Shown here: piece after piece, positions 43,603 to 51,392 of the stretch
Numbering within the stretch: the stretch's first letter is position 1
Layout of the letters: every line of letters begins with the position of its first letter
Assembly: GCA_002372315.1 (NCBI GenBank)
Contig: DFFU01000012.1
Span: forward strand, 1 to 64,000
DNA length: 64,000 nt
Reading direction: 5' to 3'
Origin: Alphaproteobacteria bacterium UBA3768
GTDB taxonomy: Bacteria > Pseudomonadota > Alphaproteobacteria > CAAHEQ01 > UBA3637
Notes under the pieces: model-generated
What the model saw: only the letters and a program-made list of their open reading frames with translations
Database searches by the model: none
What the model was told of the DNA's origin: nothing
Made by a program: the position numbers and the translations under genes

Positions 43603-44508
43603 ATGTCTGAAACAACGCAAAATTATACTTATCCTGAAAAGACATTAAAAATGGAAATGCCCTGTGTGGGCGTGTGCCTACACTGTGGTTTGCCTGTGCA
43701 TATGAAATTGATCCCAGCCCAAAAAGGAACAGGCATACAATTTGTACGCATGGATATTACCGATAAGAATAATGTTGTACCTGCCACTTATTTAAATGTA
43801 GCGGATGCGCGTTTGTGTACCAGCTTAGCCAACAAAGCGGGGGTAACTGTTTCCATGATTGAACATTTGATGGGAGCATTACATGCTTTTGGTATTTCCA
43901 ACTTGCGTGTGGAATTGGATGCACCTGAGGTTGCTTTGATGGATGGTTCAGCACAAGATTACATTACTTTGATTGAATGTGCTGGGATTGTGGCACAAGA
44001 TGCCCCTCAAAAAGCCATTAAAATTTTGAAAAAAGTAGAAGTTCAGGACGGGGATGTATCTGTTTCTTTGTCGCCACATGATGGTGGTTTAGTTTTGGAT
44101 ACAATGATTGATTTTCCACAAAGTTCTGTTATTGGCCATCAAGAATACCATCTCGATTTGAATTTAGATAACTTTAAAGAATTGGTGGGACGTGCGCGCA
44201 CTTTTGGTTTCGTGTCCGAAGTGGAACAATTGCGTGCTATGGGCTTGGCCAAGGGGGCCAGTTTGGAAAATGTGATTGCGGTGGAAAAAGATGGGGTCAT
44301 GAACCCCGAAGGTTTGCGTAATCCCAAAGAATTTATTGCGCATAAAACATTGGATGCAGTGGGTGATTTATATCAGCTCAATATGCCCGTCTTAGGGGCA
44401 TTTAAGGGTGAGAAGTTTGGTCACCGTCACGTCAATCAATTATGGCGTAAATTGATGGCGGACCATGAAGCTTATGAAATAGTTTTGTTGGATGAGGTCA
44501 ATAAATAA
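43603..44508 (+). CDS. lpxC: UDP-3-O-acyl-N-acetylglucosamine deacetylase
   Basis: A 301-residue zinc amidase for the committed step of lipid A synthesis. The first zinc ligand His and catalytic Glu lie in SMIEHLMGAL, the second pair in AHKTLDAVGDLY (His and Asp), and the general base His in FGHRHVNQLW. GLPVHMKLIPA and ARTFGF are further family blocks. Length is normal. Convergent with tcdA, with a 37-base overlap of the coding ends. Confidence 0.95.
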   Translation: MSETTQNYTYPEKTLKMEMPCVGVCLHCGLPVHMKLIPAQKGTGIQFVRMDITDKNNVVPATYLNVADARLCTSLANKAGVTVSMIEHLMGALHAFGISNLRVELDAPEVALMDGSAQDYITLIECAGIVAQDAPQKAIKILKKVEVQDGDVSVSLSPHDGGLVLDTMIDFPQSSVIGHQEYHLDLNLDNFKELVGRARTFGFVSEVEQLRAMGLAKGASLENVIAVEKDGVMNPEGLRNPKEFIAHKTLDAVGDLYQLNMPVLGAFKGEKFGHRHVNQLWRKLMADHEAYEIVLLDEVNK

Positions 44509-45218
44509 TCCAATGCCACTTGGGCGCAGGTTAATCCAAAGATTCCTGTAATGGTGGGCAGGGATCCCATTTGATGGCGTGCACGTCCCTTTTCGGGGAG
44601 TGAATCAGGTAGGGCTAGTTTGCTTTTATCTTGTGCTAATTCGGGTGAATAAACAACAGGGAAATTTAAATCCACATTGCGCCTGCGCAAATACTTTCGA
44701 ATGAAAGCCGCCAAAGGGTCGTTTTTTGTCTTTTTCATTTTTTCCACTTGAATTAGGTTTGTTTTTGTTTTAAGGGCAGCCCCCATACATGACACAAATG
44801 GAATTTTATTTTGAACCAGTGTTTCAATCAGGCATACTTTCGGATTTAAACTGTCAATCGCATCCACAACAAAATCAGGTTTTATTTTCAAAATTTCAGA
44901 TACTGTTTTTTGATTGATGAGGATTTCATAAGTATCCACCTTGATTTCAGGGGCAATATCCAGTACACGCGCTTTAGCGACATCCACTTTTTTTTGTCCC
45001 AAAGTCGAATGAAGGGCAATCAGTTGGCGATTGATATTGCTAATACTGACTACATCAAAATCAATCAAAGAAATATGACCAACGCCACCACGTGCCAAAG
45101 CCTCTAATGCGTAACTGCCAACAGCTCCACAGCCCACCACACAGATATGACTTTTTTGTAAGGTTTTTAATCCTTTTTCCCCCACCATTAAACGCATCCG
45201 AGAAAGTCTATCTTCCAT
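44472..45218 (-). CDS. tcdA: tRNA threonylcarbamoyladenosine dehydratase (TcdA/CsdL)
   Basis: A 248-residue E1-like enzyme that dehydrates t6A to cyclic ct6A in tRNA. The ATP-binding loop is VVGCGAVGSYALEALARGGVG, with DFDVVSISNINRQL and VVDAIDSLNPK typical of ThiF/TcdA proteins; GSLPTITGIFGL near the C-terminus is shared by TcdA. Its start overlaps the tatD end by 11 bases, so it follows tatD and the membrane gene in one operon. Confidence 0.88.
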   Translation of the reverse strand: MEDRLSRMRLMVGEKGLKTLQKSHICVVGCGAVGSYALEALARGGVGHISLIDFDVVSISNINRQLIALHSTLGQKKVDVAKARVLDIAPEIKVDTYEILINQKTVSEILKIKPDFVVDAIDSLNPKVCLIETLVQNKIPFVSCMGAALKTKTNLIQVEKMKKTKNDPLAAFIRKYLRRRNVDLNFPVVYSPELAQDKSKLALPDSLPEKGRARHQMGSLPTITGIFGLTCAQVALDYLLTSSNKTIS

Positions 45219-45864
45219 TTAAAAACCTTTGAAAATTTTGATTGATTTGTTCGGCATTAACGCCCAATTGCATATATAAAAAGGGTAAATTGGCAGGACT
45301 GGGAAGTCCATCAGGTGCATCGCTTTCAATCAATAATCTATCCGTGGGGATTAAGGGAATTTTGCTAGTGCGATTTACTGAAAAATAAGCATTATAATCC
45401 GATAAAAAATGGATTATATTTTTGTCGCCCGAAAAGCCATGAAACAGATATTTTAAATCTTTGTGTCCTTTTAAAATGGGCAACATTTCACCCCAAGCAC
45501 GTACACAATGCACATGTACAGGGCGCTTTAATTTTTCGGCAAGTTCCAGTTGCAGAATAAAAAGTTCTTCTTGCTTATAAAAATCATTTTTACATTTATC
45601 TAAACCAATTTCACCGATATGTACATCAATGTTTGATACCAATAAATTTTCCAAATCAGAAATGACATTTTCTGGTAAATCTGATACATACCATGGATGA
45701 ATACCAATGGCGTGAATGACATTTTTAACGGCCAATACATTCTGCCAATCTTTGGGGTTCGTTGCATTGCAAATAATTTGATTGATTCCAGCTGTTTTAG
45801 CCATATCAAATTCATTTTTATCCAATAAATGGCAATGCGCATCAGTGTAGGTCATTACAGCCAT
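45208..45864 (-). CDS. TatD-family metal-dependent DNase
   Basis: A 218-residue hydrolase, rather short for the family (about 260). Metal ligands are seen: DAHCHLLD (HxH), GEIGLDK (Glu), HVHCVRAWGEM (His), FHGFSG (His) and ESDAPDG (Asp). TatD proteins act as 3'-5' exonucleases or DNA quality-control enzymes in the cytoplasm. Two starts are possible (45864 or 45855); the second overlaps the stop of the upstream membrane gene. Coupled to tcdA downstream. Confidence 0.85.
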   Translation of the reverse strand: MAVMTYTDAHCHLLDKNEFDMAKTAGINQIICNATNPKDWQNVLAVKNVIHAIGIHPWYVSDLPENVISDLENLLVSNIDVHIGEIGLDKCKNDFYKQEELFILQLELAEKLKRPVHVHCVRAWGEMLPILKGHKDLKYLFHGFSGDKNIIHFLSDYNAYFSVNRTSKIPLIPTDRLLIESDAPDGLPSPANLPFLYMQLGVNAEQINQNFQRFLNGR

Positions 45865-47018
45865 CCGTCATCATTGTCTGATTTTGAATTGTTTTGTTCA
45901 TTTTCTGGAGGTAATACTGTTTCTTCTGCACTTAATTGTGTCAGAGTACTATTGGGTATTTGGGGTTGTTTATCTACACTTGGTTCAAAGGTCTTATGCA
46001 CTTGAAATGCGCCTTGAACCATTAAATGAATCATTCCTGTGGGCAAAATAATACTTGTCATTACGAATATTATGCAAAACAGATAGAAAAAGATATAAAG
46101 ATAGATTATAGGTACAATAGAAATTGACATTACAAAATGGAATCCGATTTGTTTAATGACAATCCTCACAAGCCCATAAATTATAAAAAAAAGTAACGTA
46201 AATAACAAAGTGAGTATGCGTCCAGTTGTTGTTTTAAAGCAGAATGTGACGATGGGGATACCAAAAATGAACGCAAAAATTATAAGTGGAATAATGGGTA
46301 AACCCGAACCGGCAGATGTCAATATAAAAGATGAAGCAATATCATTGCGGAATTCTTGTAAAATCCAATAAACCACAAAAGCAGGAATATAGGTTAAAAT
46401 TAAAAACAAAAGACCAAGACCTACAATTTGTAAATAAACTAAGGGGTGTTTTAATACTTGGAAAAGTTTATAGCCGAATCTTTGAAAATTAAAGTGCATA
46501 ATATAGGCCATATAAAATGATGACCACAGATACCCCACAATAAGTGCAACACTAAGCATAGGTAACCCAGTCTTTAATATCAGTTGTAACCATGGAAATT
46601 TTGGTGAATTAGGGTGGGATAGGATAACAGGTAAAAAGGAATTTAATGTGTAGTTTTTGATATACGGACTGGCAAAATAAAGCCCAAGACTGGTAATGAT
46701 ACTCATGCAAAAAAAGGTCAAAAAGACCCGAATAAAAAATTCACTAGAAAATCTTGGGGGAAGGTTATATATACTTTGCTTTGCCCGAATATACAAATAG
46801 GAAAATAAAATGCTATATCCGATTGTTTGTCCTATATAAAGGGTAACCGCAATCTTTTCAAAATCTTTTGGGGTAGGTTCAATGTTGTTTTGAATCATGT
46901 ACCAAATGGTTTCACCTATTCCAAAACTGCTCAAAATAATAATGAACAACAAAATTGTTCCCAAAAAGAAACTGCGTTTGCAAAATGAAAAAGAGAGAGT
47001 ATCAGCTAATGAAAGCAT
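45855..47018 (-). CDS. Polytopic membrane protein of unknown function
   Basis: A 387-residue protein; AAAGGA selects the start at 47018. About eight predicted transmembrane segments (for example FFLGTILLFIIILSSFGIG, IYLYIFFYLFCIIFVMTSII) and an acidic C-terminal tail with ENEQNNSKSDNDDGWL. No motif recognised; the even layout resembles DUF-type membrane proteins that affect envelope lipids or transport, but no function can be assigned. It overlaps tatD by 10 bases and heads the membrane gene-tatD-tcdA operon. Confidence 0.75.
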   Translation of the reverse strand: MLSLADTLSFSFCKRSFFLGTILLFIIILSSFGIGETIWYMIQNNIEPTPKDFEKIAVTLYIGQTIGYSILFSYLYIRAKQSIYNLPPRFSSEFFIRVFLTFFCMSIITSLGLYFASPYIKNYTLNSFLPVILSHPNSPKFPWLQLILKTGLPMLSVALIVGYLWSSFYMAYIMHFNFQRFGYKLFQVLKHPLVYLQIVGLGLLFLILTYIPAFVVYWILQEFRNDIASSFILTSAGSGLPIIPLIIFAFIFGIPIVTFCFKTTTGRILTLLFTLLFFIIYGLVRIVIKQIGFHFVMSISIVPIIYLYIFFYLFCIIFVMTSIILPTGMIHLMVQGAFQVHKTFEPSVDKQPQIPNSTLTQLSAEETVLPPENEQNNSKSDNDDGWL

Positions 47019-47085
47019 ATAAAATCCTTTTGTTGATAAGGGCATTTTAGAAAGGATTTAATGAAAAATCAAGCAAAATCTTTTC

Positions 47086-47114
47086 TTGCAAAAAATCGTG
47101 AAATTGTGTATGTT
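47086..47114 (+). promoter_or_regulatory. Promoter of uvrD-type gene (leaderless)
   Basis: TTGCAA at 47086-47091, 17-base spacer, TATGTT at 47109-47114. The expected start site is close to the ATG at 47122, and no ribosome site is seen. Confidence 0.5.
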
Positions 47115-47121
47115 TCAAACT

Positions 47122-49251
47122 ATGGCAGATATTATTGATTTTCTATCAGAATTGAATCCTGAACAATATCAGGCGGTAACCACAACCGAAGGGCCTTTAT
47201 TGGTGCTTTCAGGGGCTGGGACAGGCAAAACGCGTGTGCTGACAACCCGCGTGGGATATATTTTGGCGCAACATTTGGCGCTCCCTTGGCAAATTTTGGC
47301 AGTTACTTTTACCAATAAAGCGGCCAAAGAAATGGGGGTGCGTTTGGAACAAATGGTGGGGCAGGCTGCTTTGGGCACGTGGCTTGGTACTTTCCACAAA
47401 ATTGGGGTCAAAATTTTACGCCGTTATGGTGGCTATGTAGGGCTTCAACAAAACTTTGCTGTTTTGGACTCAGATGATCAAGAAAGGCTCCTTAAAAATT
47501 TAATGCAACAATATGGTGTGGATGTCAAAAAATATCCACCAAAGATGATGTTGGATGTCATTCAACATTGGAAAGATCGGGGACTGACTCCCGACAAAGT
47601 GACGCATGCTGAATCCAATGATTTTTGTGAGGGGCGTAGTTTGGATTTTTATAAGCTCTATCAACAAAAACTGAGTGAGATGAATGCGGTGGATTTTGGG
47701 GATTTACTCTTATTACCACTTAAACTTTTTCAAGAAAATGCGACAATTTTAGCAGAATACCAAGAACAATTTCACTATATTTTGGTGGATGAGTATCAAG
47801 ATACCAATGTGGCGCAGTATATGCTCTTGCGAATGCTCGCCAAAAAACACAATAACATTTGTTGTGTGGGGGATGATGATCAATCTATTTATTCTTGGCG
47901 CGGGGCAGATGTCGATAATATATTAAACTTTGGTAAAATTTTCCCATCAGCAAAAATTATTCGTTTGGAAAGGAACTATCGTTCTACGGCACATATTTTG
48001 GGGGCTGCTTCAGCACTGATTGCCAACAATACAGGTCGTTTGGGAAAAACATTATATGTGGCGGATGAAACAAAAGATATGGGGTCTTTGGTCTGTGTTC
48101 AAGGCTATTGGAATGGGGCTCAGGAGGCCGAAAAAGTAGTGGAACAAATAGAGGATGATTTACATCGTGGAACGAAACTTTCCCAAATGGCTATTTTAGT
48201 ACGGGCGGGTTTTCAAACACGTGAATTTGAAGATAAACTGATCCAAGCAGGTATTCCCTATAAAATTATTGGTGGTTTTAAGTTTTATGAACGTGAAGAA
48301 ATTCGTGATGCGCTGGCTTATTTACGACTAGTCCTAAATCCCAATGATGATTTGGCCTTTATTCGCATTGTGAATAAGCCACGTCGTGGAATAGGAGAAG
48401 TTGTGATGCAATCTTTACAGGTAACCGCCCAACAAAATCACATCAGTTTGTTTGAAGCGATTGATAAAGCAGAACTCAAAACGGCACCCAAAAAATCCTT
48501 GGATAGTTTTAAGACTTTGGTTTTGGCCTGGCAAGAACATAGTAAAAATCTATCACCTGTGGATTTGGCCAAAGAGGTTATGGATCAATCAGGATATATG
48601 ATGATGTGGCGTTTGGACAAATCGCCTGAAGCCCCAGGGCGCGTGGAAAACTTGCAAGAACTTTATAACGTTTTGGGTGATTTTGAAAGTATTGAACAAT
48701 TTATTGAATATGCGAGTTTATTGACTGAAAATGATGAAGTGGCAACATCCGAACAATTGGTTGTGATGACTTTGCATGCCAGTAAAGGTTTGGAATTTGA
48801 TACGGTTTTTTTGCCCGGTTGGGAAGAAGGGCTTTTCCCCCATCAGCGTGCATTGGACGAAGCAGGGGATTTGGGATTAGAAGAAGAACGTCGTTTGGCC
48901 TATGTAGGACTCACGCGTGCCAAAAAAAACGCCCATATTTCCTATGCCAGTAATCGTCGTGTTTATGGGCAATGGCAAAATTCTTTGCCCAGTCGATTTA
49001 TCAAGGAATTGCCCGAAGAACATATTGATATGCGGGGGAATAACCGCATGGGGTATGGGGCGAGCTTTGCGGATGTGCGTATGCCTTGGGCACGTGAAAA
49101 TTTGGTGCCGAAATCCCGTAAAGGCAAACAAGTGATGCATGAAACTTTTGGTAAGGGGGTCGTGCTTCGTGAAAATGGTCAAATGTTAGAGGTTGCCTTT
49201 GAAAATGGCGGTATCCGTAAAATTGTGGCTCAATATCTGACCGAAATTTAA
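47122..49251 (+). CDS. UvrD/PcrA-type superfamily 1 DNA helicase
   Basis: A 709-residue 3'-5' helicase for DNA repair and removal of stalled transcription or recombination complexes. Motifs: Q motif LNPEQYQAV, Walker A GAGTGKTRVL, Ia VTFTNKAAKEM, Walker B VDEYQDTN, III GDDDQSIYSWRGA, IV RLERNYRST, V VMTLHASKGLEFDTVFLPG and VI RRLAYVGLTRAKK. The C-terminal KQVMHETFGKGVVLRENGQM segment is the Tudor-like domain of UvrD/PcrA. Of two ATGs, 47122 (MADIIDFL) fits the family and the promoter; 47110 falls inside the -10. Convergent with the small membrane array, overlapping by 4 bases. Confidence 0.93.
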   Translation: MADIIDFLSELNPEQYQAVTTTEGPLLVLSGAGTGKTRVLTTRVGYILAQHLALPWQILAVTFTNKAAKEMGVRLEQMVGQAALGTWLGTFHKIGVKILRRYGGYVGLQQNFAVLDSDDQERLLKNLMQQYGVDVKKYPPKMMLDVIQHWKDRGLTPDKVTHAESNDFCEGRSLDFYKLYQQKLSEMNAVDFGDLLLLPLKLFQENATILAEYQEQFHYILVDEYQDTNVAQYMLLRMLAKKHNNICCVGDDDQSIYSWRGADVDNILNFGKIFPSAKIIRLERNYRSTAHILGAASALIANNTGRLGKTLYVADETKDMGSLVCVQGYWNGAQEAEKVVEQIEDDLHRGTKLSQMAILVRAGFQTREFEDKLIQAGIPYKIIGGFKFYEREEIRDALAYLRLVLNPNDDLAFIRIVNKPRRGIGEVVMQSLQVTAQQNHISLFEAIDKAELKTAPKKSLDSFKTLVLAWQEHSKNLSPVDLAKEVMDQSGYMMMWRLDKSPEAPGRVENLQELYNVLGDFESIEQFIEYASLLTENDEVATSEQLVVMTLHASKGLEFDTVFLPGWEEGLFPHQRALDEAGDLGLEEERRLAYVGLTRAKKNAHISYASNRRVYGQWQNSLPSRFIKELPEEHIDMRGNNRMGYGASFADVRMPWARENLVPKSRKGKQVMHETFGKGVVLRENGQMLEVAFENGGIRKIVAQYLTEI

Positions 49252-49487
49252 TCTCGCTCTTTCCCTTTTTGTAAACGAGAATGCGCTTCTCTTTTTGCGT
49301 GAACATGAGTGAAAACACTGCCAGAGGCCATTACCCCTGTTCCAAAAAGAAAACGACCTACATTTTCTTTGTCATATTTGATTGTGTAGGCCATCATCAC
49401 GGCCATTAATGCTGTACTGCCATAAAGAAAGGAAAGAATCAGTTTGTTTTCGGATGAAAAATCTTTAAATTTTGCTTTTTTTCTCAT
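49248..49487 (-). CDS. Small two-helix membrane protein A
   Basis: A 79-residue member of the array at 49248-50785. N-terminal KFKDFSSENK, two predicted membrane helices (LILSFLYGSTALMAVMMAY and LFGTGVMASGSVFT) with a short charged YDKEN turn between them, and a basic C-terminal tail. Same layout as B, C and D, so they are paralogues. Function unknown. Confidence 0.7.
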   Translation of the reverse strand: MRKKAKFKDFSSENKLILSFLYGSTALMAVMMAYTIKYDKENVGRFLFGTGVMASGSVFTHVHAKREAHSRLQKGKERD

Positions 49488-49501
49488 GTTTTTTTACTTT
49501 T

Positions 49502-49735
49502 TTAATCACGTTGTCTTTGTTTTTTTTCGCGCGCATCTGCGATTGCGTTAATATGATATAGAGGAGCTACAAGGCCTGCGGTGATCGTTCCCAAAATGGG
49601 TTCTATGAGATTTTTTTTATGCTTGATATTATAGGTTGTTATTACAGCACCAAAGGCAATCATTCCATAAAGTGTGGGTATAAATATCTTGTGAATCAAG
49701 CGCCAATCTTTATAACGAATTTTTTCTTCTGTCAT
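49502..49735 (-). CDS. Small two-helix membrane protein B
   Basis: A 77-residue array member. RYKDWRLIHK, then two membrane helices (FIPTLYGMIAFGAVITTY, and ILGTITAGLVAPLYHI) and a basic tail REKKQRQRD. Follows protein C with a 15-base gap in the direction of transcription and precedes A by 14 bases. Preceded by AAAGG. Function unknown. Confidence 0.7.
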   Translation of the reverse strand: MTEEKIRYKDWRLIHKIFIPTLYGMIAFGAVITTYNIKHKKNLIEPILGTITAGLVAPLYHINAIADAREKKQRQRD

Positions 49736-49750
49736 ATTACTTTTCCTTTG

Positions 49751-50005
49751 TTAATAGTATTGAGATTCTTGTCTTTTTCTTTCAGAACGAATGCAATTGC
49801 GTTCGGCTCGGGCTGTGAGTAAAGCCGTTGATGCCATCACAGCTGATCCGATGGCAGAATCCTTAATTTTTTTTGTATTACCTGTTTTGACGGCGTAAAT
49901 TGTATAGCAAGCTCCCAGTGCGGCCAAAAAACCAAACACAGTTACACCGATTTTGGCGGATTTTGAAAAATCTTTAAAACAAATTTTTTCTTCTTTCTTT
50001 TTCAT
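49751..50005 (-). CDS. Small two-helix membrane protein C
   Basis: An 84-residue array member starting at 50005 (ATGA overlap with the stop of D). CFKDFSKSAK, two helices (VTVFGFLAALGACYTIYAV and AIGSAVMASTALLTA) and a long basic tail (RAERNCIRSERKRQ). Function unknown. Confidence 0.7.
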   Translation of the reverse strand: MKKKEEKICFKDFSKSAKIGVTVFGFLAALGACYTIYAVKTGNTKKIKDSAIGSAVMASTALLTARAERNCIRSERKRQESQYY

Positions 50006-50214
50006 CTGACTCTCTTTCGTGCATTGTGCATAATTTTTGAAGCGGATAAGGCGTTGATTGCACAGCATCCTGCTTGAACCGCAGCCCATTTTTTGCGATT
50101 GGTTTTATAATCTGCTACACTCAACAATGCACAAAAAACCATAAAAGCAATAGCACTTGAAAAACAGGCTTTGTCAACAAGGTGCCATTTTTTTAAAGGA
50201 ACTTTTTTATCCAT
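50002..50214 (-). CDS. Small two-helix membrane protein D
   Basis: A 70-residue array member. PLKKWHLVDK, helix SSAIAFMVFCALLSVADY, turn KTNRKKW, helix AVQAGCCAINALSAS, basic end NARKRVR. Overlaps C by 4 bases. Function unknown. Confidence 0.7.
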   Translation of the reverse strand: MDKKVPLKKWHLVDKACFSSAIAFMVFCALLSVADYKTNRKKWAAVQAGCCAINALSASKIMHNARKRVR

Positions 50215-50227
50215 AATCTACCCCTTT

Positions 50228-50458
50228 TTAATCCCTGCAAATAACCTTAATAAATTTAGGATCAATTTTTCGCTCTCCGTCTTCTTTATCTTCAAGTTTT
50301 GGCGACTTTGGGGGTAATAAATCTTTGGGGTTCATTGGTGGTAACTGCTTCTTTCTTTGATGAGATAACCAACAAGCGTAAGCAAAGGCAAAGATGCTTA
50401 AAGCGAAACCTAAACCGGTGGCGGTACATTGTATACAGGTGGTGGTTTTTTCATTCAT
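50228..50458 (-). CDS. Small single-pass membrane protein E
   Basis: A 76-residue protein with one membrane helix (TGLGFALSIFAFAYACWL), a CIQC pair near the N-terminus and a charged C-terminal half with PPKSPKLEDKED. Different layout from A-D, so only a neighbour in the same operon. Function unknown. Confidence 0.65.
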   Translation of the reverse strand: MNEKTTTCIQCTATGLGFALSIFAFAYACWLSHQRKKQLPPMNPKDLLPPKSPKLEDKEDGERKIDPKFIKVICRD

Positions 50459-50461
50459 AAC

Positions 50462-50785
50462 TTATGCCTTTTCTAATTCATTTAAGATTTCTTTATAGCG
50501 CTGGCGTTTTGTTTCGTGCTTTGCCAGTGTGGAACAAGAAGCAGTTACACAAGGGGCTAATACCAAGGGTACAACAATGCTTCTTTTTTGACCAGCATAA
50601 ATGCCACCTGCCACACATAAAAAAGACACAATACTTTGCAGGATTACATTTTTTGTATGAAATTCAATTTTATCACGACAATGGGCCTTTTGATGTTCAA
50701 TAATCCGTCTTCTTTTCCAATCTATAGAGGTGATTGGATTTAAAGGGGCTTGTTCAGACTTGTAAAAATCTTTTTTCTTTTTCAT
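50462..50785 (-). CDS. Small membrane protein F, first gene of array
   Basis: A 107-residue protein with a 45-residue basic cytoplasmic N-terminus, two membrane helices (VILQSIVSFLCVAGGIYAG and IVVPLVLAPCVTASCST) and a charged tail. It is the first gene of the array and its ATG lies 8 bases after a consensus promoter, so the transcript is almost leaderless. Confidence 0.65.
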   Translation of the reverse strand: MKKKKDFYKSEQAPLNPITSIDWKRRRIIEHQKAHCRDKIEFHTKNVILQSIVSFLCVAGGIYAGQKRSIVVPLVLAPCVTASCSTLAKHETKRQRYKEILNELEKA

Positions 50786-50793
50786 GGCGCGAA

Positions 50794-50822
50794 ATTATAG
50801 CATATTTTGAAAAGATAATCAA
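50794..50822 (-). promoter_or_regulatory. Promoter of small membrane protein array (leaderless)
   Basis: On the minus strand TTGATT (50822-50817), 17-base spacer, TATAAT (50799-50794), with TGC just before the -10 (extended). ATG is 8 bases downstream. Confidence 0.7.
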
Positions 50823-50899
50823 GAAAATAAAAGGTGCTCAACGCAAGGGATAAAATGTTAGAAGGTACACACATAAATCTAACTGAAAGGAAAAGCACT

Positions 50900-51133
50900 A
50901 TGTGGGGAATGTATGGTGAAGAAAGTGATGATGAGCCTATGACTCGTCAAGATAGGGATATAGGAGAAGGTATTCTTGTTTCAGAGGACAAAATATCTTG
51001 GGAAAAGCGTCGTGAAATCGCGGAAGAAATTCGGGGTAGGGCTGTTGCAGTTCAAACTTCTTATCGCAGATTAGTGAGTAGAAACAAGCGTTTTCAAGAA
51101 GAATTGGAATATCAAGAACGTGCGGGAGAATAA
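50900..51133 (+). CDS. Charged small protein, apparently cut by a stop codon
   Basis: A 77-residue acidic/basic helical protein (MWGMYGEESDDEPMTRQDRD, then a Glu/Arg-rich helix). GAAAGGAAAA selects the ATG at 50900. After the TAA at 51131 the same frame continues open for another 37 codons (LEKHKRNNKTDELKQAMRER, then KGSKKTLRTFLVEKT) to a TAA at 51245-51247, in the same charged style. It may be a truncated gene or a stop read through. Family not recognised. Confidence 0.55.
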   Translation: MWGMYGEESDDEPMTRQDRDIGEGILVSEDKISWEKRREIAEEIRGRAVAVQTSYRRLVSRNKRFQEELEYQERAGE

Positions 51134-51247
51134 CTGGAAAAGCATAAACGAAATAACAAAACCGATGAATTGAAACAGGCAATGCGTGAACGTGATGCTA
51201 AAGGCAGTAAGAAAACGTTGAGAACTTTTTTGGTGGAAAAAACATAA
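51134..51247 (+). pseudogene. In-frame continuation of the 50900 gene after a stop
   Basis: 37 codons open in the frame of the upstream gene, continuing its charged helical composition, with no start codon or ribosome site of its own before the internal ATG at 51182. A terminator at 51317 follows. Best read as the 3' part of a gene broken by one stop. Confidence 0.4.
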
Positions 51248-51316
51248 GACAGCTTCCCCAAAGGCATTATCCAAATCGGTTATATGTAAAAAGCAAAAAG
51301 AAAACGAATAAAATGT

Positions 51317-51341
51317 TCCCCGTCCAAACGGGGATTTTTTT
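51317..51341 (+). terminator. Terminator after small charged gene
   Basis: TCCCCGT / ACGGGGA stem with CCAA loop, followed by seven T. Confidence 0.9.
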
Positions 51342-51357
51342 AACGTTTTTAAAAATC

Positions 51358-51386
51358 TTGCTTTTTTTTCAAACTTACGCTACACT
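51358..51386 (+). promoter_or_regulatory. Promoter of lolC-lolD (leaderless)
   Basis: TTGCTT at 51358-51363, 17-base spacer, TACACT at 51381-51386; the ATG is at 51393, where the transcript start is expected, and no ribosome site is present. Confidence 0.55.
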
Positions 51387-51392
51387 GCTTCC

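Noticed and set aside
51134..51247. Independent small gene
   Set aside because: No ribosome site or start before 51182; composition continues from the upstream gene, so it is treated as its interrupted 3' end.
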